Shown one piece after another: positions 16,249 to 26,277 of a stretch of 50,799 nucleotides of DNA. The notes beneath the pieces were generated by a model. That model was not told the origin of the DNA. It ran no database searches and saw only the letters and a program-made list of their open reading frames with translations. The position numbers were made by a program, and so were the translations under genes. Position 1 is the stretch's first letter, and the number at the start of each line of letters is the position of its first letter. Source of the stretch: Flavobacteriales bacterium (GTDB lineage Bacteria > Bacteroidota > Bacteroidia > Flavobacteriales_D > Crocinitomicaceae); assembly GCA_947460825.1 (NCBI GenBank), contig CANHHA010000020.1, positions 1 through 50,799 on the forward strand. The letters run 5' to 3'.

Positions 16249-18701
16249 CTTTTCTTCTTCGGTTCAATAACAATAGGTTCTGCTACCTTTTCTTTCGTTA
16301 AGGCAATGTCAAGCACGGATTTCATAGTTTCCACGTAGTGGATTTTCAATCCCTTCAGGTAACGCGCTTCGATTTCTTCTACGTCCTGTTTGTTCTTGCT
16401 GCTCATAATCACTTCCTTAATTCCGGAACGCTTCGCTGCCAATAACTTTTCCTTGATTCCACCAACAGGTAGCACTTCTCCACGGAGGGTTATTTCGCCG
16501 GTCATGGCCAGATCTTTTTTCACTTTACGTTGCGTGAATAACGACGCTAACGAAGTAAGCATAGTGATTCCCGCACTTGGACCATCTTTTGGTGTTGCTC
16601 CTTCCGGAACATGCAGGTGAACGTCGTGGTCGTTAAATACCGCTTGAGGTAAACTCAACCAATCGCTGTGAGATTTCAAAAATGCTAAGGCAATTACCGC
16701 ACTTTCTTTCATGACATCCCCTAAGTTTCCCGTTAGGGTTAATTTACCGGTTCCTTGAGAAATGGAAGATTCGATAAATAGAATATCACCACCAACTGCG
16801 GTCCATGCCAAGCCAGTTACAACTCCAGCTACATCGTTCGCAATGCTCTTACTTTGGTTTCGTCCTGCCCCCAAAAAGGTAAACAAATCACTTGGTTTGA
16901 TGACTAATTCAAAAGATTCTTCATTGGCAATTTGTTTGGCTCTTGAGCGCACTAATTTGGCTAGTTGTTTATCAAGCCCCCGAACACCAGATTCATTGGT
17001 GTAGGATACTACCACTTGCTCAAGCGCTGCTTTTTCGATTTCAAACTGCTTGGAATTTAACCCATGCGCTGCAAGCTGCTTCGGAATTAGGTGTTTTTTT
17101 CCAATTTCAATTTTCTCTTCAACGGTATACCCATTCACTTCAATGATTTCCATCCGGTCGCGCAGTGGACCTTGAATGTCGCCAAGGCTATTCGCTGTGG
17201 CAATGAAAAGCACTTTGGATAAATCGAATTCATTTTCCACATAATTATCGTAAAATGCGCCATTTTGCTCAGGATCTAATACTTCCAAAAGGGCAGAAGA
17301 AGGATCACCGTGAAAACCACGACCGAGTTTATCGATTTCATCCAATACGAATACTGGATTGGCGGATTCTGCTTTTTTTAAGCTTTGGATTATACGGCCA
17401 GGCATTGCGCCGATGTAGGTTTTGCGATGGCCTCTAATTTCCGCTTCATCGTGAAGGCCACCCAATGACATGCGCACATATTTTCTTCCAAGCGCTTCTG
17501 CAATTGATTTTCCTAAGGATGTTTTACCAACCCCCGGAGGACCATAAAAACATAAGATTGGAGATTTCATGTTCCCACGAATCTTTAATACGGCTAAATA
17601 TTCAAGGATGCGTTCCTTAACTTTTTCCAGTCCTGCATGGTCGCGCTCCAGTACTTTTTTTGCTCGTTTTAAGTCCAGGTTGTCTTTTGTGTATTCATTC
17701 CATGGAAGATCGAGCATGACATCTAAGAAATTCATCTGAACGGTATATTCTGCACCCTGTGGGTTCATTCGCTGTAATTTGTCCAGTTCCTTGTAAAAGG
17801 ATTTCTCCACGTTTTCATTCCATTTTTTTGCCGTGGCGCGTTCTCTAAATTCAGCAACGTCCTGATCTTGTGGATTATCACCCAACTCATCTTGAATCGT
17901 ACGCATTTGCTGATGCAAAAAGTATTCTCGTTGTTGGCGATCCAAGTCGCGTTTCACCTTGTTTTGGATTTCGTTGCGCATTTCCAACATTTGCACTTCC
18001 ATGGTCAAATGCTCCATCACCATCATCACGCGTTTTTTCATATCCATTTCTTCAAGCATTTCTTGCTTTTTAGAAACGTCGGCGTTCATGTTAGAGGAAA
18101 TGAAATTCACCAAAAAGGTAGGACTGTCAATGTTTCCAAGCGCGAATTGTGCCTCAGAAGGAATGTTCGGACTGTCGCGGATAATTTGCAAGGCTAATTC
18201 TTTAATCGTGTTGATCATTACGCTTAGCTCTTTGTCTTTTTTGGAAATACTGGTTTCTTTGAACACCTTAACTTTTGCCTTCATGTAAGGTTCAGTTTGC
18301 AAAGGGGTTTCGATTTCAAACCTGCGTTTTCCTTGAATAATTACCGTAGAACTTCCATCGGGCATTTTTAACAAGCGTATGATTTGCGCTATCGTACCTA
18401 CGGCATGTAAGTCATTGAAATTCGGAGATTCTTGTTCTTGGTTTTTTTGAGAAACTACACCAATGATTTTGTTTCCCTTGTTGGAATCTTGAATCAGTTT
18501 GATGGATTTGTCCCTCCCAACCGTGATGGGAATCACCACGCCAGGAAAAAGCACATTGTTCCGAAGTGGTAATATGGGTAATTCTTCGGGAAAGGCTTGG
18601 TTATTAACAGACTCCTCTTCTTCCGCAGTGATTAATGGAATAAATTCTGAATCGTTATCGATTTTCGATAAGAGGTCAATGTGTATAATTCGTTCGTCCA
18701 T
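16245..18701 (-). CDS. lon: ATP-dependent Lon protease
   Basis: A cytoplasmic AAA+ protease degrading misfolded and regulatory proteins. From the ATG at 18701 it is 818 residues: N-terminal substrate-binding LON domain (about 40-235, beginning [16 protein letters not shown]), a coiled-coil linker, AAA+ module with Walker A GPPGVGKT (387-394) and Walker B VFVLDEID (450-457), and the protease domain with Ser709 in PKDGPSAG and Lys752 in GGIKEK, the Ser-Lys dyad spaced as in E. coli Lon (43 residues). The upstream in-frame Met at 18752 would add 17 residues with no family character. The C-terminus is basic (PKKKS). The stop overlaps that of the helicase gene by four bases. Confidence 0.97.
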   Translation of the reverse strand: MDERIIHIDLLSKIDNDSEFIPLITAEEEESVNNQAFPEELPILPLRNNVLFPGVVIPITVGRDKSIKLIQDSNKGNKIIGVVSQKNQEQESPNFNDLHAVGTIAQIIRLLKMPDGSSTVIIQGKRRFEIETPLQTEPYMKAKVKVFKETSISKKDKELSVMINTIKELALQIIRDSPNIPSEAQFALGNIDSPTFLVNFISSNMNADVSKKQEMLEEMDMKKRVMMVMEHLTMEVQMLEMRNEIQNKVKRDLDRQQREYFLHQQMRTIQDELGDNPQDQDVAEFRERATAKKWNENVEKSFYKELDKLQRMNPQGAEYTVQMNFLDVMLDLPWNEYTKDNLDLKRAKKVLERDHAGLEKVKERILEYLAVLKIRGNMKSPILCFYGPPGVGKTSLGKSIAEALGRKYVRMSLGGLHDEAEIRGHRKTYIGAMPGRIIQSLKKAESANPVFVLDEIDKLGRGFHGDPSSALLEVLDPEQNGAFYDNYVENEFDLSKVLFIATANSLGDIQGPLRDRMEIIEVNGYTVEEKIEIGKKHLIPKQLAAHGLNSKQFEIEKAALEQVVVSYTNESGVRGLDKQLAKLVRSRAKQIANEESFELVIKPSDLFTFLGAGRNQSKSIANDVAGVVTGLAWTAVGGDILFIESSISQGTGKLTLTGNLGDVMKESAVIALAFLKSHSDWLSLPQAVFNDHDVHLHVPEGATPKDGPSAGITMLTSLASLFTQRKVKKDLAMTGEITLRGEVLPVGGIKEKLLAAKRSGIKEVIMSSKNKQDVEEIEARYLKGLKIHYVETMKSVLDIALTKEKVAEPIVIEPKKKS

Positions 18702-18844
18702 AAGTTGACATTTTGGCAGATGAAATTTATGGATTCTTTCGGTTAACCCCATTTAATCCAGATGTTACTGTTCGTTTCAATCCGCATGCCATCAAATCAA
18801 TACGGAAATATTGTCCGAATTTCGTTTTGTACTGCCAAGTATTG

Positions 18845-18852
18845 TATTTTTG
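18845..18852 (+). promoter_or_regulatory. Candidate -7 promoter element of the PNGase F-related gene
   Basis: TATTTTTG matches TAnnTTTG exactly, 16 bases before the ATG at 18869. A TTTC lies about 21 bases upstream and may be the -33 element. Confidence 0.55.
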
Positions 18853-18868
18853 CTAAAATAGCTAATCA

Positions 18869-21800
18869 ATGAGAATTTTACTTACTGCCCTAATTGCAGT
18901 CACCTTATTTACACGTGTTTTTGGGCAAGACACCACTTGGGTGCAGACCTTCACCTTTGACTCCATAACCAATCGTCACGACCAATTTACCTTTCCAGCA
19001 AGTTTAGACTCGCAGCGCTTCGAGAAGGTTTTAATGTATTACAAATTGAAATGCAGTCCCTTAACCACATGGGATCAATACGATTGTGGAGAATGGGATT
19101 ACTTAACCTATACGCGAGTGTTTGATCACACGGGAAATTTTGATTCCGTCAAGCGTGAAGGAGCTAAGTACCTCGCTAATTTTCAAGCCCCCGCATTGAT
19201 TAACTATAATTCAGCGAATGCAGGAGCACCTTACGCGAATGTTTATCAAAGCAATCAGTCCTTTAGAACTGGAGAAGTATTGCAAGATTTCGTGGTTAAC
19301 ATAGGTAATGGTTCAAGTGTACTTCCCTTTCATACACAAAGCAAGGGAGGAACCTATCAGTTTTTAGTTACGGCCCAAGAACTACTCGCCGCAGGAGTAC
19401 AAGCAGGTGACCTGCAGTCACTGTCTCTCTATGTTTCGAATGTAGCTCAAAATGAAGGCATTTACTTCCCGAAAATTAGCTTGCTTGGCACCAACTTAAG
19501 CAGCTTAACACAGTTGGTAACAGGTGCATTTGTTGACGTTTACAATCAACAAGTAAATCCAGGTTCAATGCAACTTGGAGCGAATCGTTTCCTGTTTTTT
19601 CAGCCTTTTGCGTGGAATGGTACCCAAAATATTATCGTTCAGCTAGGTTTTGATTCAGAAACTTCCACCGCTTCCCAATACAGTTTTGATATGGAAACAG
19701 GGAATGGTGCATCTTCGAACTATGTTGACGGACGAAATGGCGTCATTGAGTTTGATGGAACAAATTACAGCATGCTTGAACTCTCTGACACGTTAATTGC
19801 AGGAGATGTTACCATCGAGTTTTGGGCAAAAGGAAATGCGAACAATGGAACAAATACAAGCATTCTTGAGGCGTACGACACCTTAAACAACCGCGTATTA
19901 AACATACACATGCCATGGAGCAACAACAACATTTATTGGGATGCGGGAAATCATACCGGGTATGACCGAATCAACAAACCCATGAGTGCTGCAGAAATTG
20001 ATAACAATTGGAATCATTGGGCCTTTGTTAAAAAGCAAAGTACAGGTCAAATGTTTATCTACAAAAATGGTCACACGTGGCATGCTGGATCTAACCTGAA
20101 TCGTCCGGTTGGATACATCCATCGCTTTGTGCTCGGTGCAAGTCGTGACTATGGCATTAAATGGAAAGGACAAGTGGATGAATTTCGTGTGTTTAAGGCC
20201 GCGTTAGATTCAGCTACGATTTTAGCGAATTTCAAAGAAAAGATTGATAACACACATCCGAACTATAATGCCCTAATGACCTATTATGATTTTGATGATG
20301 TAAATTATGCCGATGATCGTTCCCCGAACGATTACAAGTTAATGCTTTCAGAGGGATTTGATCCACTAACTGGATCTATGATCAAGGCGACATCGCCTGT
20401 GGCAGGGGTTCAAACCGTTGCTGAACGTCCTGTGGTTGCTTTTGGACAAGGAACCGTTTCAGGTGCTGTTCAAACGACCATGGTTTCGCAATCAAAACCA
20501 ATCGAACCCGTAGTGATTTTTGAGCAAGCAGCAGTTAATCGTCATTTCGAAATCGTGAACAGCTACCGCGGCGTACCACAAGGTTCTTCCTACACCTTTG
20601 GTCCCCAAGGCGCAGTGGTAACAACGAGTGCTGTTGGCTCGGATTTACAATTAATTAATGATACCATTCTTTACCATGAGCAACCGTATGAAATTGTAAA
20701 AGATGTGGAAATTGCTCGATATATTACGCCCTATGGCATCAACTTCGATCTAGGTCCAAATGGGTTTAGTTGGATTTATGAGGTAACAGATTACCAGCAG
20801 TATTTGCATGGCATCGTTGATCTAGCTGCACACAACACCCAAGAGTTATTGGATTTAAAATTTGCTTTTGTGAAAGGAATTCCGCCTCGAGATGTGCACA
20901 AACGTGAACCGATTTGGTCCGATTGGAGATCTTACAATTATGGACAAATGTCCAATGACCTGGTGCTTCAAAATAAACCGGTGGTGCTTTCGGATACTTC
21001 ACAAATGTTTAAAATTAAGACCAGGATGTCCGGTCACGGGCAAGTAGGAAATATCGCTTGTTGCGAATGGGTCCCTAATGACCACCGCATTTCAATCGAT
21101 GGAACACCACGATACAATTGGAATATTTGGCAAACCACCGAGTGTGGAGATAATCCAAACATCGGTCAAGGAGGCACTTGGCCATATGCCCGCGAAGGAT
21201 GGTGTCCGGGTGATCGTGTAAAGGATTTCGATTTTGAACTTACGCCATTTGTACAACCTGGAGATACCGTGAATATCGATTACAGCATTACAGCAGTTCC
21301 TCCGGGGGATCCAGGAACGGCAGGAGGTAATTATATAGGAGCCTTTGACTTAATTTCCTATTCGGCACCAAATTTCCAAAATGATGCTGCCATTGTAGAC
21401 GTGTTGAATCCAAACAATTGGGAATACTACAGCAAATTCAATCCTACCTGTTCAAATCCAAGAGTGGTGTTACGAAATACAGGCGCCACGGCTTTAACGT
21501 CATGTTTTATCCGTTGTTGGATTACCTATGGCAATGAAATTCAATTCAACTGGACAGGAAACTTAGGATTTATGGAAGAAGAAGTGGTAGAAATCCCAGT
21601 AAATGACCTTGGATTTTGGATGGATATGGATTCTACAGAAACCTTTACTGCCTATGTTAGCAATGTGAATGGTAACGTTGGAAATGATGAGTACTTGCAG
21701 AATAGTGTGAAACAAGTAAAGTTTGATGCGCCAGAAGTAATAAACGGACCGTTCTTCGCCTGGTTAACTACAAACAACAAGGCGGTTGAGAATTCCTACA

Positions 21801-22348
21801 AATTAATTGATGGAGCCGGAAATATAATATTTCAACGAAATCAATTAACCAATCAAACGCAATACAAAGACACCTTTGACCTTGCGCCCGGATGTTACAG
21901 CATTATCATCGAGGATACGGATAACGATGGCTTATCTTTTTGGTATTCAGCTCAAGTGGAAGGTGAAACAAACGGTCAAATGCGTTTACGCTATGTGGGA
22001 GGAAGCTACATTGAATTATTTCCTGGTGATTTTGGTCACTACCACCGCTACGATTTTTCCGTAGGCTTTGGAGTTGGCTTAAATGAAAATAAATTAGATC
22101 ACGAAATTGCCGTATTCCCGAATCCAACGAGCGGTGAAACTACCATTGAGATTTCTGGCTTTGTCGATAATGAAGCAACCCTAGAAATTTACGACATGAT
22201 GGGAAGAAAATGGTTGACGGAGGAAATGACCGCTTCGCAACATTTTGCAGAATCTCATGTGAATCTTGGGGGAGTTCCATCAGGGGCTTACATTGCGCGC
22301 ATTGTGACGAAGAATCAAGTGTATACGAAACAATTTATTAAGCAGTAA
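18869..22348 (+). CDS. T9SS-exported PNGase F-related protein with LamG domain
   Basis: A 1159-residue cell-surface or secreted protein. Order: signal peptide (1-20), an N-terminal segment like the peptide-N-glycosidase F N-domain (WVQTFTFDSITNRHDQFTF and a cysteine-flanked CGEWDYLTYT, about 24-120), a LamG/concanavalin-like domain inserted at about 290-455 (GDVTIEFWAKGN, VDEFRVFKAALDS), a PNGase F-like region at about 600-850 (TRMSGHGQVGNIACCEW and CPGDRVKDFDFELTPFV) and a T9SS type A sorting domain at about 1075-1159 (AVFPNPTSGETTIEI, ending YTKQFIKQ). PNGase F removes N-glycans from glycoproteins; whether the catalytic acids are kept was not established. It may help the cell attack glycosylated material. 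An -7 box precedes it. Confidence 0.85.
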   Translation: MRILLTALIAVTLFTRVFGQDTTWVQTFTFDSITNRHDQFTFPASLDSQRFEKVLMYYKLKCSPLTTWDQYDCGEWDYLTYTRVFDHTGNFDSVKREGAKYLANFQAPALINYNSANAGAPYANVYQSNQSFRTGEVLQDFVVNIGNGSSVLPFHTQSKGGTYQFLVTAQELLAAGVQAGDLQSLSLYVSNVAQNEGIYFPKISLLGTNLSSLTQLVTGAFVDVYNQQVNPGSMQLGANRFLFFQPFAWNGTQNIIVQLGFDSETSTASQYSFDMETGNGASSNYVDGRNGVIEFDGTNYSMLELSDTLIAGDVTIEFWAKGNANNGTNTSILEAYDTLNNRVLNIHMPWSNNNIYWDAGNHTGYDRINKPMSAAEIDNNWNHWAFVKKQSTGQMFIYKNGHTWHAGSNLNRPVGYIHRFVLGASRDYGIKWKGQVDEFRVFKAALDSATILANFKEKIDNTHPNYNALMTYYDFDDVNYADDRSPNDYKLMLSEGFDPLTGSMIKATSPVAGVQTVAERPVVAFGQGTVSGAVQTTMVSQSKPIEPVVIFEQAAVNRHFEIVNSYRGVPQGSSYTFGPQGAVVTTSAVGSDLQLINDTILYHEQPYEIVKDVEIARYITPYGINFDLGPNGFSWIYEVTDYQQYLHGIVDLAAHNTQELLDLKFAFVKGIPPRDVHKREPIWSDWRSYNYGQMSNDLVLQNKPVVLSDTSQMFKIKTRMSGHGQVGNIACCEWVPNDHRISIDGTPRYNWNIWQTTECGDNPNIGQGGTWPYAREGWCPGDRVKDFDFELTPFVQPGDTVNIDYSITAVPPGDPGTAGGNYIGAFDLISYSAPNFQNDAAIVDVLNPNNWEYYSKFNPTCSNPRVVLRNTGATALTSCFIRCWITYGNEIQFNWTGNLGFMEEEVVEIPVNDLGFWMDMDSTETFTAYVSNVNGNVGNDEYLQNSVKQVKFDAPEVINGPFFAWLTTNNKAVENSYKLIDGAGNIIFQRNQLTNQTQYKDTFDLAPGCYSIIIEDTDNDGLSFWYSAQVEGETNGQMRLRYVGGSYIELFPGDFGHYHRYDFSVGFGVGLNENKLDHEIAVFPNPTSGETTIEISGFVDNEATLEIYDMMGRKWLTEEMTASQHFAESHVNLGGVPSGAYIARIVTKNQVYTKQFIKQ

Positions 22349-22350
22349 CC

Positions 22351-22449
22351 ATGAACATTAAAGAAATGATTACCACCTATTTTCCCGATGTTTGGCAATA
22401 TGTGGTGATAATTCTAATATTTATCGTAGCCGCAATTGTCATTTTATGA
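22351..22449 (+). CDS. Unannotated 32-residue single-pass membrane peptide
   Basis: A 33-codon frame starting two bases after the previous stop: an amphipathic beginning (MNIKEMITTYFPDVWQ) followed by an uninterrupted 16-residue hydrophobic stretch (YVVIILIFIVAAIVIL) to the end. Its TGA overlaps the ATG of the next gene as ATGA, the same coupling geometry used in the phospholipid operon. Short length makes it easy to miss, but the placement, the coupling and the clean membrane helix argue that it is translated. Function unknown; it could be a membrane microprotein or a translational coupler for the following exported protein. Confidence 0.6.
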   Translation: MNIKEMITTYFPDVWQYVVIILIFIVAAIVIL

Positions 22450-24776
22450 AAACTATACTCGCAGCATTCTTTTTATTTACGGCTTCCTATAGCTTCAGCC
22501 AATTGAATGTAGATTCCTTGTCTCATATTTCATATCAGCAATTGCATGGCGCTAATTTGAATGATGTATGGGGCTATGAAGATGAGATGGGTAATGAATA
22601 TGCCATCGTAGGAACCTCGAAAGGAACTTCCATTGTAGATATTTCAAATCCATCAAATCCAGTAGAGATTTTCTGGATGCCGGGTACAGAATCTATTTGG
22701 AGAGATCCATGCGTTTTTGGAGATTACGCTTATGTGACTACCGAAGCTGACGACGGCTTATTAATCATTGATTTATCGCCACTTCCTCTATCTACTACCC
22801 TTCCAACCAGTGTGTATATGGGGCCTCCCGGACAAACCTGGACTTCAGCCCATACCTGTTTTTGCGATAATCAAGGATTTGCCTATGTGTTCGGAAGTAA
22901 TCGGGGAGAGGGCGGTGTTATTATTTTAGACATCACTTCGAATCCGATGCAACCAACAGAAGTGGGCGCATTTGATACCTGGTATTGTCATGACGGGTAT
23001 GTTCGCAATGATACCATGTATTTGGCGCACATTTATGATGGGTTTTTTAGTCTAGTGGATGTGAGTAATCACGCTGCACCGCAACTCATTGCAACTCAAC
23101 CAACCCCAAATCTTTTCGCGCACAACATTTGGCCATCAACTTCCGGACAATATGTGTTTACTACCGATGAAGTTTCTGGTGCCTATATTGCAGTCTATGA
23201 CATTTCAAATCCAAATGCGATTGTCGAGGTGGAGCGCATTCAAAACTCACCGGGAACCGGGGTGATTCCGCATAACACCCATGTTATGGGAGATTATTTA
23301 ATTACCAGTTACTATTCCGACGGCATTGTGATTCATGATTGTACCAATCCGAACAACCTGGTTAAAATTGGACAATACGACACCTATAATGGTCAAACTC
23401 CTGGCTTCGACGGATGTTGGGGCGTGTATCCATTTTTTAGTAGCGGTACTATTGTCGCCGCAGATATTACTGAGGGCTTATTTATTCTGGGACCAACCTA
23501 CACGAAAGGAAGCTATTTAAAAGGAAATGTCACGGAAACGGGTTCTGGAATTCCGTTGAACGATGTAAAAGTGACCTTGAGTAATAACAATCAACCGGAT
23601 TATACCAATCCCCAAGGTGCTTATGTCACCGGATATTATCAGGTTGGTACTGCGCAAGTGTTGTTTGAAAAAGTTGGGTATTATCCATTAACGGCTAATG
23701 TTTCCTTAATCCAAGGACAAGAAATCACCTTGGATGCTCAGCTGACGCCAATTCCACCGTTTAATATCCAAGTGAATGTAATCGATGGAGCGACCGGAGC
23801 ACCGATTTTTGATGCACAAATTAAACTCGTTCATCCACTGATTGCGCATACGGGTGTCACTAATGCCTTAGGGGAGGAGCAATTGGTGTTGTTTTACCAA
23901 GAACAATATCAGATTTATGTTGGAAAATGGGGGTATAAAACATTTTGTACAACGCAATTAATCGATCAAAATACCCAAGTATTAAACGTGACCTTGACGC
24001 CTGGCTACTATGATGACTTTGAGTTGGATTTTGGATGGAGTGTCAACGGAACTGCACAAACAGGAATTTGGGAACGCGGAATTCCGCATGCCACCTCCAG
24101 TGGATCCGTGGTTGTAGGTGATGTTCCTTGGGACTGTGGAACTAACTGTTTTGTAACGGGTAACGATCCGAATTTACATCCTGATTTCGATGATGTGGAT
24201 CAAGGAAATACCATATTGGTGTCACCACCCATGGATTTAACTGCGTTAACGAATCCGCATGTGAATTTTGCTCGTGGATATTATAATTTCTATGGACCGC
24301 AAGCAGAGGATGATACCTTGAAAGTGTACATTAGTAATGGAAGTCAACTGGTGCTTATTGATGCGGTTAGTCCACCGCAAGGAAATGCGATGGCTTGGGA
24401 GTATAAAAGTATTGGAATAAATGGACTCATTCCCATTACATCCAGCATGCAACTGGTGGTGTCAATCTCCGATTATGATCCCAATATAAACATTACGGAG
24501 GCTGCATTTGACGAGTTTTATGTGTCCAATAACAGCTTGAATTCCCTGGAGGAAACGACAAGTGGTCTATATGTTTTTCCAAATCCATCGTACGATTTTG
24601 TAACCTTAACAGGTATTTCAACGAATGAACCCTACGTAATAATGGATAACTTCGGAAGGATTGTCGCGCAAGGTCTGGCAGATTCAGTGGAACTTAAACT
24701 CGACGTTCAAGACTGGCATGCTGGGTTTTATGTGGTTCTTCATGCCGGGAAACTCCTTAAATTTGTAAAAGAATAA
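22446..24776 (+). CDS. T9SS-exported choice-of-anchor B family protein
   Basis: A 776-residue surface protein. The signal peptide is MKTILAAFFLFTASYSFSQ (the frame is open 18 codons earlier but only this ATG starts a signal peptide and it overlaps the small upstream gene as ATGA). Residues about 20-350 form a propeller-like domain of LVIVD-type repeats, e.g. GTSIVDISNPSNPVEIFW and IAVYDISNPNAIVEVERI, the signature of choice-of-anchor B proteins. Two carboxypeptidase-regulatory-like beta-sandwiches follow (about 353-436 and 437-520: LKGNVTETGSGIPLNDVKV), then a jelly-roll-like region (about 520-690) and a T9SS type A sorting domain (FPNPSYDFVTLTG to the end). Function not known; probably an adhesive or enzyme-scaffold surface protein. 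Confidence 0.88.
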   Translation: MKTILAAFFLFTASYSFSQLNVDSLSHISYQQLHGANLNDVWGYEDEMGNEYAIVGTSKGTSIVDISNPSNPVEIFWMPGTESIWRDPCVFGDYAYVTTEADDGLLIIDLSPLPLSTTLPTSVYMGPPGQTWTSAHTCFCDNQGFAYVFGSNRGEGGVIILDITSNPMQPTEVGAFDTWYCHDGYVRNDTMYLAHIYDGFFSLVDVSNHAAPQLIATQPTPNLFAHNIWPSTSGQYVFTTDEVSGAYIAVYDISNPNAIVEVERIQNSPGTGVIPHNTHVMGDYLITSYYSDGIVIHDCTNPNNLVKIGQYDTYNGQTPGFDGCWGVYPFFSSGTIVAADITEGLFILGPTYTKGSYLKGNVTETGSGIPLNDVKVTLSNNNQPDYTNPQGAYVTGYYQVGTAQVLFEKVGYYPLTANVSLIQGQEITLDAQLTPIPPFNIQVNVIDGATGAPIFDAQIKLVHPLIAHTGVTNALGEEQLVLFYQEQYQIYVGKWGYKTFCTTQLIDQNTQVLNVTLTPGYYDDFELDFGWSVNGTAQTGIWERGIPHATSSGSVVVGDVPWDCGTNCFVTGNDPNLHPDFDDVDQGNTILVSPPMDLTALTNPHVNFARGYYNFYGPQAEDDTLKVYISNGSQLVLIDAVSPPQGNAMAWEYKSIGINGLIPITSSMQLVVSISDYDPNINITEAAFDEFYVSNNSLNSLEETTSGLYVFPNPSYDFVTLTGISTNEPYVIMDNFGRIVAQGLADSVELKLDVQDWHAGFYVVLHAGKLLKFVKE

Positions 24777-24781
24777 GTTGT

Positions 24782-25738
24782 ATGAATAGGCCACAACTTT
24801 CAATCGTTATTCCCTTGCTGAATGAGGAAGAATCCTTGCCAGAATTGCATGCATGGTTACTGCAGGTATTTCATGCGAATTCCTTTACCTATGAAGTGAT
24901 TTTTGTAGATGACGGGAGTTCTGACAGCAGTTGGGAAGTTATTCAAGCCTTAAGCAAAGCAGATCCTCACACCTTTGGATTAAAGTTTCAGCGAAATTAT
25001 GGCAAATCAGCGGCGCTGCAAACCGCATTTCAACATGTGAAGGGTGACGTGGTTATTACGATGGATGCCGACCTACAAGATTCTCCGGATGAAATTCCTG
25101 AATTATATAGAATGATTACCCAAGAGGGATTAGATTTGGTTTCAGGATGGAAACAAAAACGCTATGACCCAATCACAAAAACACTTCCAACCAAACTTTA
25201 CAATTGGGCAGCTCGCAGAATAACGGGTATTTATCTACACGATTTTAATTGTGGACTTAAAGCCTATAAGCGCGCAGTGGTAAAGAGTATAGAGGTATAT
25301 GGCGACATGCATCGCTACATGCCCGCCTTGGCTAAATATGCCGGTTTTAAAAAAATCGGTGAAAAAGTTGTGCAACATCAAGCACGTAAATATGGCTATT
25401 CAAAATTTGGGTTAAATCGATTTCTGAATGGACCATTGGATTTGATGACCGTTGCCTTTATGGGGAAATTTGCAAAAAAACCGATGCACTTTTTTGGAGC
25501 ACTTGGAACCTTGATGTTTTTTGTGGGATTTGGTTTTGGCTTATATCTAGGGATCGATAAGGTGTTCATTCATACCCGAGGCGTGAAATTGGCGGAACGC
25601 ACAGAATTCTTTGTTGCCTTGGTCGCTATGCTTATGGGACTTCAGTTTTTTCTTACCGGATTTTTAGCGGAATTAGTAAGTCGGAATTCGTCGGCAAGAA
25701 ATACCTATTTGGTTGAAGAGCAAGCAGGATGGGAGTAA
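24782..25738 (+). CDS. Family 2 glycosyltransferase, polyprenyl-phosphate sugar transferase type
   Basis: A 318-residue GT2 enzyme of the DPM1/ArnC kind, transferring a sugar from a nucleotide donor to polyprenyl phosphate on the inner face of the membrane. The GT-A domain is clear: LSIVIPLLNEEESLPEL (6-22), VIFVDDGSSDSSW (38-50), the acceptor-side RNYGKSAALQTAF (75-87) and the metal-binding MDADLQDSP (about 97-105). Two C-terminal membrane helices (about 232-255 and 275-300) are typical of the subgroup. Such enzymes make donors for PMT/ArnT-like transferases, and one is encoded at 12430-13818. Overlaps the next gene by ten bases. Confidence 0.92.
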   Translation: MNRPQLSIVIPLLNEEESLPELHAWLLQVFHANSFTYEVIFVDDGSSDSSWEVIQALSKADPHTFGLKFQRNYGKSAALQTAFQHVKGDVVITMDADLQDSPDEIPELYRMITQEGLDLVSGWKQKRYDPITKTLPTKLYNWAARRITGIYLHDFNCGLKAYKRAVVKSIEVYGDMHRYMPALAKYAGFKKIGEKVVQHQARKYGYSKFGLNRFLNGPLDLMTVAFMGKFAKKPMHFFGALGTLMFFVGFGFGLYLGIDKVFIHTRGVKLAERTEFFVALVAMLMGLQFFLTGFLAELVSRNSSARNTYLVEEQAGWE

Positions 25739-26277
25739 ATCTTTTTAATGTCGATCATACCTGGACCTTATTCTTGGATCGGGATGGGGTCATTAATCAA
25801 CGAATTTTCGGGGGATACGTGTTAAGTTCGGAGTCCTTTGTATTTGAACCCGGGGTGCTTTCTGCCTTAAAAATGGCAAACCAACGTTTTGGTAGAATTA
25901 TTGTTGTAACCAATCAACAATGCGTAGCGTTAGGTTTACTTAGTGAAACGGCGCTTGCTCAAATTCATCAAGACATGATAACTCAAGTTACCACTCATGG
26001 CGGACGAATTGATGCGGTATATGCGGCAATTGACTTAAAAACAGCTAACCCGAATCGTAGAAAACCAAATCCGGCAATGGCCCTTGAAGCAAAACTTAAA
26101 TTTCCTGAGCTTGACTTTTCCAAGGCAGTTATGGTAGGCGATACCGACAGTGACATACGATTTGGTAGGGAATTAGGAATGAAAACGGTTTTGGTGGAAA
26201 GTAAAGAGGAAACTACAGCGGTTCCTGACCTTTCAGTGAATTCACTCTTGGAATTAATGAATAAACTATGCGCTTAA
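25729..26277 (+). CDS. HAD-IIIA family phosphatase lacking the GmhB zinc cysteines
   Basis: A 182-residue HAD hydrolase. HAD motif I is LFLDRDGVIN with Asp17 and Asp19, motif II is VVTNQQ, motif III is the RRKPNP lysine and motif IV is GDTDSD. The arrangement is that of GmhB/histidinol-phosphatase enzymes (heptose-1,7-bisphosphate phosphatase group), but the zinc loop cysteines before the KP motif are absent (the loop reads AIDLKTANPNRRKPNP). It therefore belongs to a zinc-free branch; the sugar phosphate substrate is not known. The position between glycosyltransferase genes suggests sugar-nucleotide metabolism. Confidence 0.85.
   Translation: MGVNLFNVDHTWTLFLDRDGVINQRIFGGYVLSSESFVFEPGVLSALKMANQRFGRIIVVTNQQCVALGLLSETALAQIHQDMITQVTTHGGRIDAVYAAIDLKTANPNRRKPNPAMALEAKLKFPELDFSKAVMVGDTDSDIRFGRELGMKTVLVESKEETTAVPDLSVNSLLELMNKLCA

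Noticed and set aside
17868..18197. His/Phe-rich frame on the plus strand inside lon
   Set aside because: It is the complement of a conserved Lon coding region and has no protein-like features of its own.
25729..26277. Calling this gene gmhB
   Set aside because: The zinc-binding cysteines expected in GmhB are absent, so the specific heptose function is not supported.
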